Assembly: GCA_023334545.1 (NCBI GenBank)
Contig: JAADVB010000049.1
Coordinates: forward strand, 1-64,000
Direction: 5' to 3'
Length of the DNA: 64,000 nucleotides
Source: Salisapilia sapeloensis
Taxonomy: Eukaryota > Oomycota > Peronosporomycetes > Peronosporales > Salisapiliaceae
Shown in pieces: positions 49,888 to 61,433 of this stretch. The translations under genes were made by a program, and so were the position numbers. The notes beneath the pieces are model-generated. The model was given only the letters and a program-made list of their open reading frames with translations, had not been told where the DNA came from and made no database searches. The first letter of the stretch is position 1. Each line of letters starts with the position of its first letter.

Positions 49888-50880
49888 ATGGAAGCCGAGG
49901 AGGGCGGACGTGCGGCCGATGGCCGACAGCACGCGAGTCGCACGGCGACTTCGACGACGGCGGCGACGGCCCCACCATCCGATGTAGCTGTCGTCGGCGT
50001 AACGGGCGTCTCGACGACGTCTGTACTCGGTGAAGGCGCCACCAATGGCGTCGAACCAACCGACATGAGCGACAGATCACCTGTCGTGGCACCGACCAGA
50101 AGCTCTACGCCCATACCCAACGCCATTCGGAACGAACTCGTGACGCAAATGTATGTCTACTAGCATGCTCTTTATTTCGCTTTAAGTATACATGGGTTAA
50201 CCTCGTCACTCGTCAGGATGGTCGAGCTCCGCCGCATCACAGGACTAGACGACACGCGTCACTTGCGTCGCTGTGCCTCGAGATACGAAGCTTCGGTCTG
50301 GAAGAAGTGCACGTCTCGACTGCAGTACATGCAGCGTCTAGAAAGTCGCATCCAGTCTCTCCGTCGCCACTCTCCAGGAGACGCCAAGGCCATAGCCAAC
50401 GTCCCGACAGAGACGTATCAGCCTCTCCCAGGTCCGCAGACTAGATCTCGCACTCGACGCGCGATGAAGCAGCAGCGCCAAGTACGACCGTCGAACGTTT
50501 CCACTGAGCTGCAGTACTTTGTCCGGCTGCGTGACATGCAGACGAGGTACCGAGACGAAGTAGCGCTCGTCTTCCGGGAGCTCTGTCGAGTAAACACGGT
50601 CATCCAGCACTCTGCGTGCCTCCGTCGGCACGACTCGAACAACCTTGGCGACTTCTTGGCCAATCTCAAGAAGATAATTTATTTGCTAGAGCAGCGGCCA
50701 GGAGAATTGGGTGGGATCATCCCGCCGCGCAAGCGTACGCTCGAGTACCTCGAAGTCCTCGAGACGCACATCCAGCGCAAGGTGCTTCCGATTTTGGAGC
50801 GACTGCGACACACGTACTCGAGCATTTTGCGTCCGATCGTCTTGAACTACCTTCGCCACTCGCCACGCTTCTCTCGCTAG
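49888..50880 (+). CDS. KIX-domain protein, Mediator-15-like
   Basis: Exons 49888-50150 and 50217-50880 (66-nt intron) give 308 residues. The first ~70 residues are low-complexity Ala/Thr/Ser. A KIX-like three-helix bundle spans the splice site (PNAIRNELVTQMMVELRRIT, then LRRCASRYEASVWKKCTSRL, YMQRLESRIQSL), the arrangement seen in MED15/GAL11 and CBP/p300 where it binds activator peptides. The C-terminal 150 residues are helical (LRDMQTRYRDEVALVFRELC, YLEVLETHIQRKVLPILERL), consistent with a Mediator tail subunit. I infer a transcriptional coactivator; MED15 identity is probable, not proven, since MED15 is usually longer and Gln-rich. Confidence 0.7.
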
Positions 50881-51804
50881 CTAAACGGATAGTATGGAGC
50901 TTTAAGGCAAGGCACAAGTAAAGCGAATAGACGAATGAATTGAACGGTAATAGAGAGCAAAGACATCGACACATCTTGTTTCCTATCGACTTCGTCCTAG
51001 TTGATAGCATGACGACAAGCAGCTTGGTGGTAGAAGACATGGTAATATACTTTGTACTTTGGAGTCTAGAGTGGTTCATATCATCCTTCTTGCGGCAGAA
51101 ACGTCCGTAGAAGGAAGGTTGAGAAAGATACATGCACATCCTTCCATCCTCTCGATTACATCAGAGTCATACGACGATGGACTAGTCTAGACCTAGAGTC
51201 ATGAGTAGGAAGATGCTGTCGATAGTAGATAGTGACTTCAAGATCTAGTAGAGACTCATGGAAACTCAGGAACGACGGTACGAATGGACGAATGGACGTG
51301 TCAAGTCATCAAGCTACAACTTGTTACTGTATGCCGATCGTCCCTGTATGTGGATCTGCTTGAGCGCGCAGGTCGTACGATCGCAATGCACATCATACTC
51401 CCAGATTAATCACAGCCAGCTTACATGCATGCACATCTCCTTCATCCATCTACATCGCTACCAATGCACATCGATAGGTAGAAACATAGTTACTACTGCT
51501 CTCTACTGCCATCCTACGACAGTCATGTCGATAGCGCCAGTAGAAATGTTGTATGCAATCCAGCACGACGACGAACGCCTCGCTCATGACGGTTGGAGAT
51601 CCTACCGATCCATCCAACAAGCTTCCCAACCGCCTACACCACCTGTTAAACATACAGATCGGACATAAACACTATCCGGCCCTGTCCATTTCCCACTCCA
51701 TCCACTCTCTATCAGGTAGCACCAAGAGAAACTGTCATCAAGTACCTACATGAGAATCTCTAGCTAGAAATCCAACAATCAAAATTGTATTCTTAAGGGC
51801 GTAG
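50881..51804. other. Intergenic stretch between convergent genes, no gene seen
   Basis: About 920 bp between the KIX and phosphatase stop codons, far longer than other convergent spacers here (25-130 bp). Open frames on both strands are short and have no family-like content or codon bias. No tRNA, snRNA or transposon structure was recognised. A non-coding transcript cannot be excluded. Confidence 0.4.
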
Positions 51805-54096
51805 CTACATGCCTCTAGACTTCTGTGAAAGGTACTTCCACCATGCAGTCGGATGCAGACGCGACAGCGTAGTCGTAGCAAGCACAAGACAAGCCATTGC
51901 CAGTACACTCTTATTACTCGCCGTCCGCATCAGTCGAGCGAACGATGCCTTGGATACATTTCTATGAGCAATATACAAGACTAGAAGCACCACTCCACTT
52001 TCCACCACCAACAAGCGAGCAGAGCGTCGTGTCAGCGTCTCATCTCGCTGCTGTCGCTTCTGCTTCATCACCGCTACCCACGATAGCATATCCGAGAAAT
52101 CCACGACGCCATCTTTATTAAAATCCATCGCATCCAAGTACTCTTTCGCCCGTTCTTCCGTCACGAACGAACCTAAAGAGTTGCGGACAAACTGCCGAAT
52201 GTCTTCCGAAGATAGACGCATGCTACCACTCACATCTATAAGGGTGAACATGAACTTGAGCATATCCAATTCCGATTGCTCCAACAGCTACAGATATACT
52301 TTAGTCGGCGTTTTAGCTTATATACAAAGTACCTTACCGTCTCTCCTGTCTCCTTCTGCTGGTGCTTTACCCATGCACTAGCAACATCCGACAGTACACG
52401 TCGTCTAGCATGCGGATGCATCTCATTCGTCGTCTGCCGCATCTCATCCACTACATAAACAATCAGAGCGTGCTCTTTACTATAAAAGACATTGCTAGGC
52501 GTACTGGATCCTCTTGGCGGTTGAAGATTCGAGAGCTGGTCGCTACCAGAGACGACAGCCACGTTCGTACCACGCGGTTCTTTACTAAACTCTAGGATCG
52601 TATCAAAGATCTTTCTACTAGCAGGTAGAAACGGTAGTTTGGTCATAAACTCTCGCCAGATATCGACGCCACGACCTTCCGGAAAGATTAATGCTGGTGG
52701 TGGATGGTCCACTGCACTGACTTCCTTCAATTCCCAACGACACTCGTCGTTATTTAGATGCAAGTACGCAGCCTAACGACGTGCTAAATACAATGAAAAG
52801 TCATCTATCAAAAGGATCGCTTACCTTATTTCCGTGACGATCGCAATAGTTTGGACTGGAGAAGACTGTGAGTAAAGGAGGCATCGTCGTGGACGATCGA
52901 CGATCCATCGCTTCCCACTTGCTTCCATGGAAATGGATCTTATACCCATGCTCCTCGAACTCGTGCGCTCGGACCATTGCTACAAGCTCATTCTTCTCCA
53001 GAAACTGGAAGAGTGCTGCAGCGTTAAAACTATAGGAGCACCCGCGAACCTATCAAGACGATCAGCATATCGTCACAAGCTACTCAAGATTTCATCATAC
53101 CGCATTTGTCTCCCATTGTGGCTCTCCATTCGTATCTACACAAATCCATGTCGATCTTAATACCGAAAGACAAGCTAAGCTACTAGGAATATGTTTAAAT
53201 GTACCTTGGACGTTCGGATCAGACCATACTAAGTCACATAAGAGTCCGGAATGCGGGATTTCTCGAAATCGATCTAGATTCTGAACGTCTTGTAGCGTCT
53301 TGAGATCTGGAGAGATACCTCCATGCACGCAGAAGAGCATCCCTTCGTACGTACGCGTTAATGCTGCAATCGGCATCGCTCGAAAGCACGAGATAAAGTG
53401 ATAGTACACTGCAATCCCGTATTTGGCTCGACCTATTAGCCATTAGCTATCTCTTTATGCTGTGATTACAAGGCAAAGAGCAGTACATTCTCCTCGGAAG
53501 CCGTAGAAGCTAGAGATAGCTTCACATTCATGATTCCCACGCAAGAGAAATACGTTGAAGGGGTACTAGCATCAGATATGGTAAGACACTTCAAGATAGC
53601 GAGTACTCAAGTCTCATACACGCAGCTTTAAGAGCAGTAGATACAGCATAACTTCGCATGAGAAAGCTCCACGGTCTGTATAATACTCCATTTAATAGAC
53701 ATGTATACTAGTCGTGCTATATCCAAACGTACCGATGTAATCGCCCAAGAAGAGTAGCTTGACACGGCCATCTAGACGCTCTCGATGAGCTACAAGCAAG
53801 CATCGCTAACGCTCCTAGACCATACCTGCAATTCGATCCAAGCCGATACTATCGATCCGCGCGATAAGATCGTAGAACTGACCGTGGAAATCCCCAAAGA
53901 TGTAGGTTGAAGTGCCATCCACGTGCACTACATTCGGTTCGTCCGACAGCACGTCTTTCGCAGCATGAATGAGAGCAACTACATCTCCTACATCCAGGAG
54001 CTCCTGATCTTCCAACCGACTCTGTGTAGCTGCCACCGAAAGCCCCACACCAGACGACCGGCGGCGATGGCGTAGCTGCTTGTCTTCCTTGTCCAT
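51805..54096 (-). CDS. Calcineurin-like Ser/Thr phosphatase with C-terminal EF-hands and membrane segments
   Basis: Roughly ten exons with introns of 50-90 nt. The N-terminus is basic ([13 protein letters not shown]). The PPP catalytic core is complete: [77 protein letters not shown] and [20 protein letters not shown]. The following helix ([20 protein letters not shown]) aligns with the region after the catalytic core of calcineurin A. The chain then continues into two EF-hands: a degenerate loop [12 protein letters not shown] and a canonical one [12 protein letters not shown]. It ends with hydrophobic stretches ([17 protein letters not shown] and [15 protein letters not shown]). Thus a calcium-regulated, probably membrane-anchored phosphatase in one chain, similar in plan to PPEF/RdgC but with calcineurin-like core and tail anchor. 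Confidence 0.85.
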
Positions 54097-54352
54097 CTTT
54101 CCTTGTCTACGAAAGAAAGAGCATTGTATCTCTTTTCTTTCGTACTCTTCCTCTGAGTCTGATAAATATTATTCTGATTCTACCCGAGCAAGATGCTCCA
54201 TGCCTCTCGGCTGTCTACTATAGTAGCACTGCTAGATGGGTATATGGAGATCAACTAAAAGTATTGCCTATGGGATGAGTGGAGGGGGGTTATGGAAGAT
54301 GAAGAGGAAGTAGTACAGCATACATTCGATATATTGAGCAAAGACACACGAG

Positions 54353-55128
54353 CTACTCGTCGGATCCAAAGTCAGCGTTCAAAATGTCGTCCAGTAGATC
54401 GCTTTTCCCGTCAATATCATCCAAGTTGTCATCAGGAAATGGTACAATTTCATCTTCATCGGAATCAGATGCGTTTTTGCTCGTAAATGTTGGCAACGGT
54501 GCGTCTTCATCCCATGGCAAGACGTCGTCTTCCGAGTCCAAACCATCGACAATGCTATCGGTCACTTGCTCCAGGATCGATGGTACCTCTTCATCTGGCA
54601 CCACCGGATCTTCCGAAGGGATACCTCCAGCAGCATACTCGACCTCCTATTCCATGCTTATTAGCACATAACTTTTAGTTGCAATCAAAAATAAGCATAC
54701 TTCGTCCTCGGATGGTCGTGTCGAGCTAATCTTTTCACTTGACTTTGTAGATAATCGAGCTTGCTTTCTCTTCTTATGAGACTTGACAACGTCTTTCGGT
54801 GTCGCTGCAACATCTTTCGCAGGAGTGTCATTTCGATCCTGGTTCGAGATATCTCCAAGTGCACGTCTGCTACGTATACTACTTTAGTACCCAGACTATT
54901 CTTCATTATGCAAAGAGCGTACCTCTTCTTGGACTTTGGTGTCTTGGCCTCATTCAGTGGCACTTCCACCAGCTTGTTGCACGTCGAAGAACGTTTTTGT
55001 GGCGCTAGATACAGCTTTAAGAACATGCACACCCAAGAACATATTCGTAGGATATCATAGTTACTCTGAGACTTGTTGCTACGCGCTGGTGTCGGCGTAT
55101 TCTCCTTACTTGCCGCCAACGAGCTCAT
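54353..55128 (-). CDS. KEN-box/D-box acidic protein, securin candidate
   Basis: Four exons (55128-55065, 55004-54923, 54866-54701, 54646-54353) with introns of 60, 56 and 54 nt splice in phase into 201 residues. The N-terminal half is basic and carries a KEN box at residues 8-10 (ASKENTPTPAR), S/T-P sites followed by basic residues (TPQKR, TPKSKKR) and a perfect destruction box RRALGDISN (RxxLxxIxN) near residue 50. The C-terminal half is strongly acidic (DSEDDVLPWDEDAPLP, NASDSDEDEIVPFPDDN). A small, disordered, Cdk-site-rich protein with KEN and D-box first and an acidic tail last is the organisation of securins (PTTG, Pds1), anaphase substrates that inhibit separase. Securins share almost no sequence, so this is an inference from motifs; another APC/C substrate such as a sororin-like or shugoshin-like protein is possible. 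Confidence 0.62.
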
Positions 55129-56017
55129 GCTGTCAACTCGCGTCTGCCAAGTTTTGGAGCGAAAACTTCGAGCGACCTTCGGGTAACATTTTGGTATGCT
55201 TTCTGGGTTTCCATGCTGTCCAAAAGGACTGCTATCTAGTGTTACATAGCTAGTCTAGGAAGATGAATATTCTCACACAGACTACGTACATTGTAAAGGT
55301 CGCTTACGCTTCTTAGTGATATGTGTACAGTGAGGTCAGTCACGGAAGAAATGCAGTGAAAGCAAATCTAATGACGTACTGATAGGCGATAGATGTACTG
55401 CATTATCCAGTTTAGCTCTGATCTCCTTCCTAATTTGCATGCACCCAGGTGTGATACGCTTAAAAGTTGAATTGGAGTCCTCTTCGAGGGTCGCTAAAGA
55501 TTGGAAAATCGCTATGACGTTTAGATATGTAGTTCAGCAGTGAAGTTTCCACTCAATATAATCAATCCCCGCTGCCTTTCATCCGGAGCTCAGACACCAA
55601 ATAAACTCTATTTAGACCTCCACCAGAGTTGTAAGCATAAATTTATCATTGGAATGACAGCAATGCATCCTCACTCTAATACAAGACGATCTGCGCTCTA
55701 CGGATGATTGCATCGTCCAACAAGTCTCTACCTACTTTCTGCACACAAATTGACTGCTACTGATGAACGACAACTACACATAAGCTATATAACTAGCCAA
55801 AAGCTCGTACACGATGTGCAAGTACACTTTGCAGCTAATCAACATGTCAGTCTGCTTGTTGGCGACTTGCATTGCGCTATAGAAATAGACTATTTTCACC
55901 GATAAAAGTCTCTCTGCCTTTCATCTCATCCTACCACTGAACATTCCAACACAAATGCAACACATCCTAGTAAATGCAGCATCTCCATGTTTATGCAAAG
56001 CATCCACCAAAGTCCTT
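55129..56017. other. Intergenic stretch, no gene seen
   Basis: Nearly 900 bp between two minus-strand genes. It holds the promoter of the securin-like gene on the left. Frames on either strand are short; one plus-strand frame near 55708-55905 (65 codons) has no recognisable content. No tRNA, snRNA or repeat was found by eye. Confidence 0.4.
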
Positions 56018-56398
56018 CTACTTGCCACCATTAAGATCCTTCATCATGCGCGTAACGTGGAAGAGCAGAGTCGATCGGTGAGCAGCCTTCTGACGATCCG
56101 CCTACAACAACAAATTCGCCACAAACACATCAGTATCTTCCATAACAAGTCACATAGACATCAGACATACCTTGGCTGTGAGCACCTGCTCCAGTCGTCT
56201 AGACTCTCGCTTGCACTGAAGCTCGTCAAAGTCATTCCGCTCCAACGCATCCATGAATGCAATGAATTCCGGCTGTCCTTCATTGCTCTCACGTACCGTA
56301 CGCAGGGTCATGCGCTTGATATGCACGGGTGAGATGGCCTTACGCACCGTCATGACCGTCCGATTGCTCGACTTTGAGCCTTTAATTGTCAAATACAT
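56018..56398 (-). CDS. Small basic helical protein, unknown function (two exons)
   Basis: Exons 56398-56171 and 56101-56018, joined by a 69-nt intron with good GT-AG borders, encode 103 residues. The first exon is basic and then helical (MYLTIKGSKSSNRTVMTVRK; FIAFMDALERNDFDELQCKR); the second gives ADRQKAAHRSTLLFHVTRMM and the stop. No signal peptide or membrane helix. I do not recognise the family. Its in-phase splice and 83-bp divergent spacing from nardilysin, matching the pattern of neighbouring pairs, support a real gene; an upstream exon cannot be ruled out. Confidence 0.55.
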
Positions 56399-56481
56399 TC
56401 AATATTACGAGATTCCATACAAATTCTACGTTCTTTATAACATAAGTATTATGGGACAGACACAAGCCGAGCAAGAACAGC

Positions 56482-59400
56482 ATGATGCAGCAATCGCCAG
56501 CAGACCGGAAGCAATATCGGCGTCTGACGCTGCCGAATGGACTCGAAGCTGTTCTCATATCCAAGCAGGGGATGTATCATGAGCATGAGAAAAATGGTAG
56601 TGAGAATGAAGAGCAGGAGAGTGATGGAGATGAGGAAGAGTCGGATGATAGCGATGGCAGTGACGAAGAAGACGATGAAGAAGCTCCAGCAGCCGAACTA
56701 GCTGGTGCATGTCTCTCAGTCGGTGTGGGTAGCTTTTCCGACCCGGATGACTTGCCTGGACTAGCCCATTTCCTCGAGCACATGCTATTCATGGGTATTC
56801 TTCTGCCTCGTAGACGGAAGAATCTCTTGTATCTTATACAGCAAATGTAAATAGGAAGCAAAAAGTATCCCGGAGAAAACGAAATGGAAGCTTTTCTAAG
56901 TGCGCATGGTGGCTACAGCAATGGCAGCACTGACAACGAGATCACACAGTTCACATTCGAAGTGTCTCCAGCGCACCTCGAGACGGCGCTGGACATGTTC
57001 GCCAACTGTTTCGTCGATCCGCTCATTCTGTCCGAAGCTATGGAAAGAGAACTGTCAGCCGTCGAATCAGAGTTCGTCCAAGCTACGCAGAGTGACCAAG
57101 TCCGCTTCGATGTACGTTCTTTTCTCCCATCTACTCTCCCTCCTCTTCTTACAATGATATCCGTCTATAGCAAGTCCTAAGTGCAATATCCAATACGGAT
57201 CATCCGTATCATAAATTTGGATGGGGCAATCGTGTCAGTCTACTCGATCTTCCTCGTGAAAAAGGCATAGACGTCCGACAAGCCATGGTGGACTTTTACA
57301 ACAAGTACTACTCTGCCAACGTCATGAAACTAGTCGTATGTGGAAAAGACGCTTTAGATGACATGGAAGCATGGGTTACCAAGTCCTTTTCCAACATCCC
57401 TAATCGAAAGGTCTCTGTTCCGACGTTTGATTCCTTTGGCTCTCCATTCGTAACGCAGCTACCGACAGTCTGTCGTGTTGTCCCTGTGCGTGAGATCCAC
57501 CGGTTAGAGCTGTCCTGGATGCTTCCTCCAGTCTTTGGTCTTCACCATCAAAAGCCGGAAGACTACATTGGCAGTCTCCTCGGCCACGAAGCTGAAGGCT
57601 CTGTCTTCTCCACTTTAAAAGAACGTGGATGGATCACCGCTCTATCAGCTGGTGTTGATCGCACAGATGGAGGTGACTGCGGTACGTTTGGTACGAGATT
57701 CGGTATCACGATGCGCGTGACGGAGGAAGGGATGACGCATTGGGAAGACGTAGTCGCCGTCGTCTTCTCCTACTTGTCCATCATCCGATCGAGTGGCTTC
57801 CCAGAGTGGGTATTTGACGAATTAAAGGCACTCGCAGCCATCTCGTACCAGTTTTATGAAGAACGAGATATCGTCGAGACGTGTGAAGAGCTCGCACAGG
57901 TCATGCAAGATATCTATCATGTCGACACGAATGAGGTCCTTCAGTACGAGCTCTTCCAAGGCTCCTTCCAACGACAACTCGTGTCCGATCTGATCGAATG
58001 CCTCGTACCATCCAATCTTGTCGTCGCCTTACTCTCTCCTTCCTTCGCAGACGATCCGACCTTCCTCAAGGAACAGCAGCTAGAACCGTGGTTTAACGTA
58101 GCTTACACCAAGCAAAACGTCCGGTCGGAAGCATACGACAAGTGGATGTCACCACCAGACATCTCGAGTATGCACCTCCCACGCCCCAACCTCTTCGTTC
58201 CACATGACTTTACTCTCGTCGACTCGTCTGCTTATGAAGACTTGAGCGCCCACGAGACCAAGTTTGGGAAGCTCTGGTTCAAACCAGATCGGCAGTTCCA
58301 GACACCTCGAGCCAACGTCTGTCTGCTGTTGAGTCTCCCAAGCATCCTCCACAGTCCTGAAAATGTCATCTTGACAGAGCTCTTCGCACAGCTCTCCAAG
58401 GACGCCTTATTAGAACACGCGTACGATGCAGACGTCGCCCACCTCAAGTACGAACTGTCTCGAAACGGATGCGCCTTGGAGCTCGTCTTTGGCGGCTTCA
58501 ACGACAAGCTACATGTCCTCGTCGATGTTGTGATCCAATCAATCTTCTCCGGAGGCTTTGCCAAAGGAAGGTTTGACGTTATCAAGCAGGAAATGCTTCG
58601 GACGTACAAGAATGCTGTGATCAAACCTGGTCGCAAGTCAGATTACCTCCGTCTCCAAGTACTTGACACCACAGCCTTCCCTCGCGCAGACCTCATCCAA
58701 GTGCTTGAGAACGCAACGTTTGAACAGCTACAGACGTTCGTGTCGACAATACTCTGGACGTCAAACGTCTACCTTCAGACACTTGCGCATGGTAACCTTC
58801 GTCTAGAAGAAGCAAAAGGCATTTGCGACCTCGTGGAGAGTCATCTAGAAAAACTATCTACCCCTCTTCCATTCGATAAGCTTCCCTCTCGGTCTGTCAC
58901 TATAATCCCACAGACAGCAAGTGGGTATCTTCTAGAAGCACCAAGTGAGCACAGTGAAGACAGGAATTTGTTCGTGCAAGCGTACTATCAGGTAGGAGCC
59001 TTCAACCTGCGAGACATGGCGCTGCTAGATTTACTCCAGAAGATCATGGAAGAGCCGCTCTTCGATACGCTTCGTACGAAACAAGAGCTCGGATACGAGG
59101 TCTCATGTGTTGTGCGAGATACATTTGGCGTCCTTGGCTTTGGCGTCCAGGTTCAGTCGTCCTTGTTCCAAGCCAATTACATCGATACATGCATCCAAGA
59201 CTTTTTAACGGACTTTGAGTACGCTATTCGGAATATGAGTGATCAATTGTTCCAGGATCATGTCGATGCCGAAGTCGTCTATCGACTCGGTCCAGACCAC
59301 AACTTGAGTGAGACGACGCAGCGAGTCTGGCGAGAGATCTGTCTCCGTCGATACGAGTTCGATCTGAATGCCAAGTTGGCGCACGAGTATAAGACGGCGA

Positions 59401-59594
59401 CGAAAGAGGAGCTAGCGGACAAATACAGGCTCTGGATTGTCGAGCAAGCTAGGAAACTCATCGTGCAAGTGGTGCCTCAAGATCAGTTGCAAGGTGGAGA
59501 CAAGAACAATGAAGAGAGCGGAGTGAATCCGGAACGTATCGACGACCTGTACGCTTTCAAAGCCACATTAAAGTCGTACTCGGATAGCAAGTAA
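56482..59594 (+). CDS. NRDC: Nardilysin-like M16 metallopeptidase
   Basis: Exons 56482-56794, 56855-57111 and 57171-59594 (introns of 60 and 59 nt) give 997 residues, normal for the insulysin/nardilysin family. M16A peptidases form a closed chamber that cleaves peptides, nardilysin preferring dibasic sites. The inverted zinc motif HFLEH is in GLAHFLEHMLFMG, with the distal zinc Glu expected in the ELSAVESEF helix. An acidic insert of about 30 residues (ENEEQESDGDEEESDDSDGS and on) interrupts the chain between AVLISK and ACLSVGVGSFSDPDDLPG, the position of the acidic stretch that distinguishes nardilysin from insulysin. The later M16 domains are complete (GYLLEAPSEHSEDRNLFVQA, TKQELGYEVSCVVRDTFGVL). 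Start at 56482 keeps the frame of YRRLTLPNGLEAVL. Confidence 0.9.
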
Positions 59595-59719
59595 CTATCG
59601 TAATTCAGCTTGAATCTCTTCTCTCTTATGCATATGCATTAGATATTCAATATAAGAGATAGAATCCTCTACTTTAGCATGTACTAGATAGAAGCATACG
59701 AAAGAGGATTTCAGTTCAT

Positions 59720-61377
59720 TTAGACGTGGAAGCAAAAGACATTGTCAGGTGCTAGAACAATCAACCTATCTCGCGTCGGCATGCACTGACCAACGATCGA
59801 GTGTTCCCCGATCTCGACGACGTACTGTCCGCGGACATGCTGCTCCACTTCTTCCTCCGATCCGTTCTGCAGATACACAAACGCCCGTCGCTCAAACTCG
59901 GCGATGCTTGCAACAAGTGTCTCCGGATGGAACGTCATGATCCTCTTGTCTTGTTTGGATGCTTGGACGTATCCGAAAGCCGGCAGCGTTTCCATGTGCT
60001 CTAGCGTAAGCTTTTCATTGCTGACACTCACGTCGAACACCAGACCATGTACGTCGTACTGAAAGAGTAGCTTCCGGTCGAACATACCAGCGGATGGTGT
60101 CGCCAGTCGAGAGCTTTCACATAAGAAGTGAAACTTTCGACAGTTGACCTCAAGTTGCTGCATGACCTGATGCTTCTTCATATCGAGTAGCACCAGAGAC
60201 GCAGTTGCATTCGGATCAAAGTCATCGCACTCTTCAAAGCCACCCAAGATCGTGTCTGGCGTCGGGATCTCCACATTTTGCGCTGCAGAGTCTCTTTGTG
60301 TTGGCACTTGCTGATCATTCGGTCCGTGCGTACCCTCCATAGAACTGTAAGGCGTTGAGGACGGTTGAAACCTGTCGGATAGTGGTCGATTAAAGTCCAT
60401 AGCTAGCTCATCCGCGTGCTTGGCTTCTGAGACATCACCTTGGAAACCAATACCAGCTCGAGGAAGCTTGGAAAGGAGTTCATTCAAGTCCATACCCAGC
60501 TCACTATCGATATGAGAACGCTTGTGGGGAGAAGTGACGTTGATAGATTCATCAGTGGATGTCTGAGGCGATTCCAGACCACTCTTGCTAGTCATTTCGA
60601 GATGATACGGTCCTTCCAACAACATCACGAGTTGGTCATGTGCGAATGAAACGTAGTTAGGTAATTTGGACACCGTGCCTATATCATATACAGTCTCATG
60701 AACGACCTCATGTGGATGCTGCTCGATGTCTAGTAGCGTGAGACGAAAGACCTCATCTTTGTCATGCGATTCTAGAACCTGAGATAGGACCGACACAAGG
60801 TGGGAGCAGCCCTCTTCTTCGTACTTACTGGAACCTAGCACAAGGACTGGAGTGATACCCAGCGGAGAGCTAGAAGACAGCAGCTTCCATGTCGAGTTGA
60901 TCTCTTCCGGATGATCCGTAGTGATGCACACCACTTGCCCATTGCCATCACCGTATACAACGACACCACTCGTCAGGACCTGCAGTGTAGCATTCTCCTG
61001 TCTTGTCGTCACCATTGGAAATCTATAGAGTCCAGTCACATGCGCTTCGCCACTCTGTCTCATCATAAATACTTACAAACCACGCCACAACGAGTAGACT
61101 TCTACAGCTATACCTGGTTGAAAACAATCTGCAGTAATTCGTTCTCCTTTGATAATGCATACGCAACGCTACGACTCAATGCATGGGAGCGGAATGGATC
61201 GGCCACCATTGCATTATAATGGGCTCGAGCATCCCACTGCGCTTTCCTCAGCGTATCCGTCGTATCCAATGGACTCAGCACTCCAGTTGGTAGACTAGCT
61301 TCATGAACAGTCGGTCCATTTGCAGCTAAGACGTACCGATCGAACTGCTTATCGATCAACTCGCGCTTGACATCCAT
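59720..61377 (-). CDS. NUDCD1-like protein without an evident CS domain
   Basis: Two exons: the first from 61377 (MDVKRELIDKQFDRYVLAAN) to about 61110, the second from about 61070 to 59720. The C-terminus matches NUDCD1 very closely (LPAFGYVQASKQDKRIMTFH, EFERRAFVYLQ, RDRLIVLAPDNVFCFHV), and the N-terminal beta-propeller-like part is comparable (VVCITTDHP, LPNYVSFAHDQLVMLLEGPY). NUDCD1 binds Hsp90 and dynein-linked clients through a central CS domain. Here the corresponding interval (about residues 240-370) is polar, low in hydrophobic strands and shows no CS-like core, so the domain seems lost or unrecognisably diverged. The exact splice site is not certain by eye. Head-to-head with RPAP3 at 56 bp. 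Confidence 0.8.
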
Positions 61378-61433
61378 CCTACCTACTTTCTTATGTGGTT
61401 GAGTACATCACATAAGTAGACACCAAACGTCGC

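Noticed and set aside
51258-51668. 136-codon plus-strand open frame in the long convergent spacer
   Set aside because: No domain, no codon bias, Cys/His/Ser-rich random-looking sequence and no plausible promoter context.
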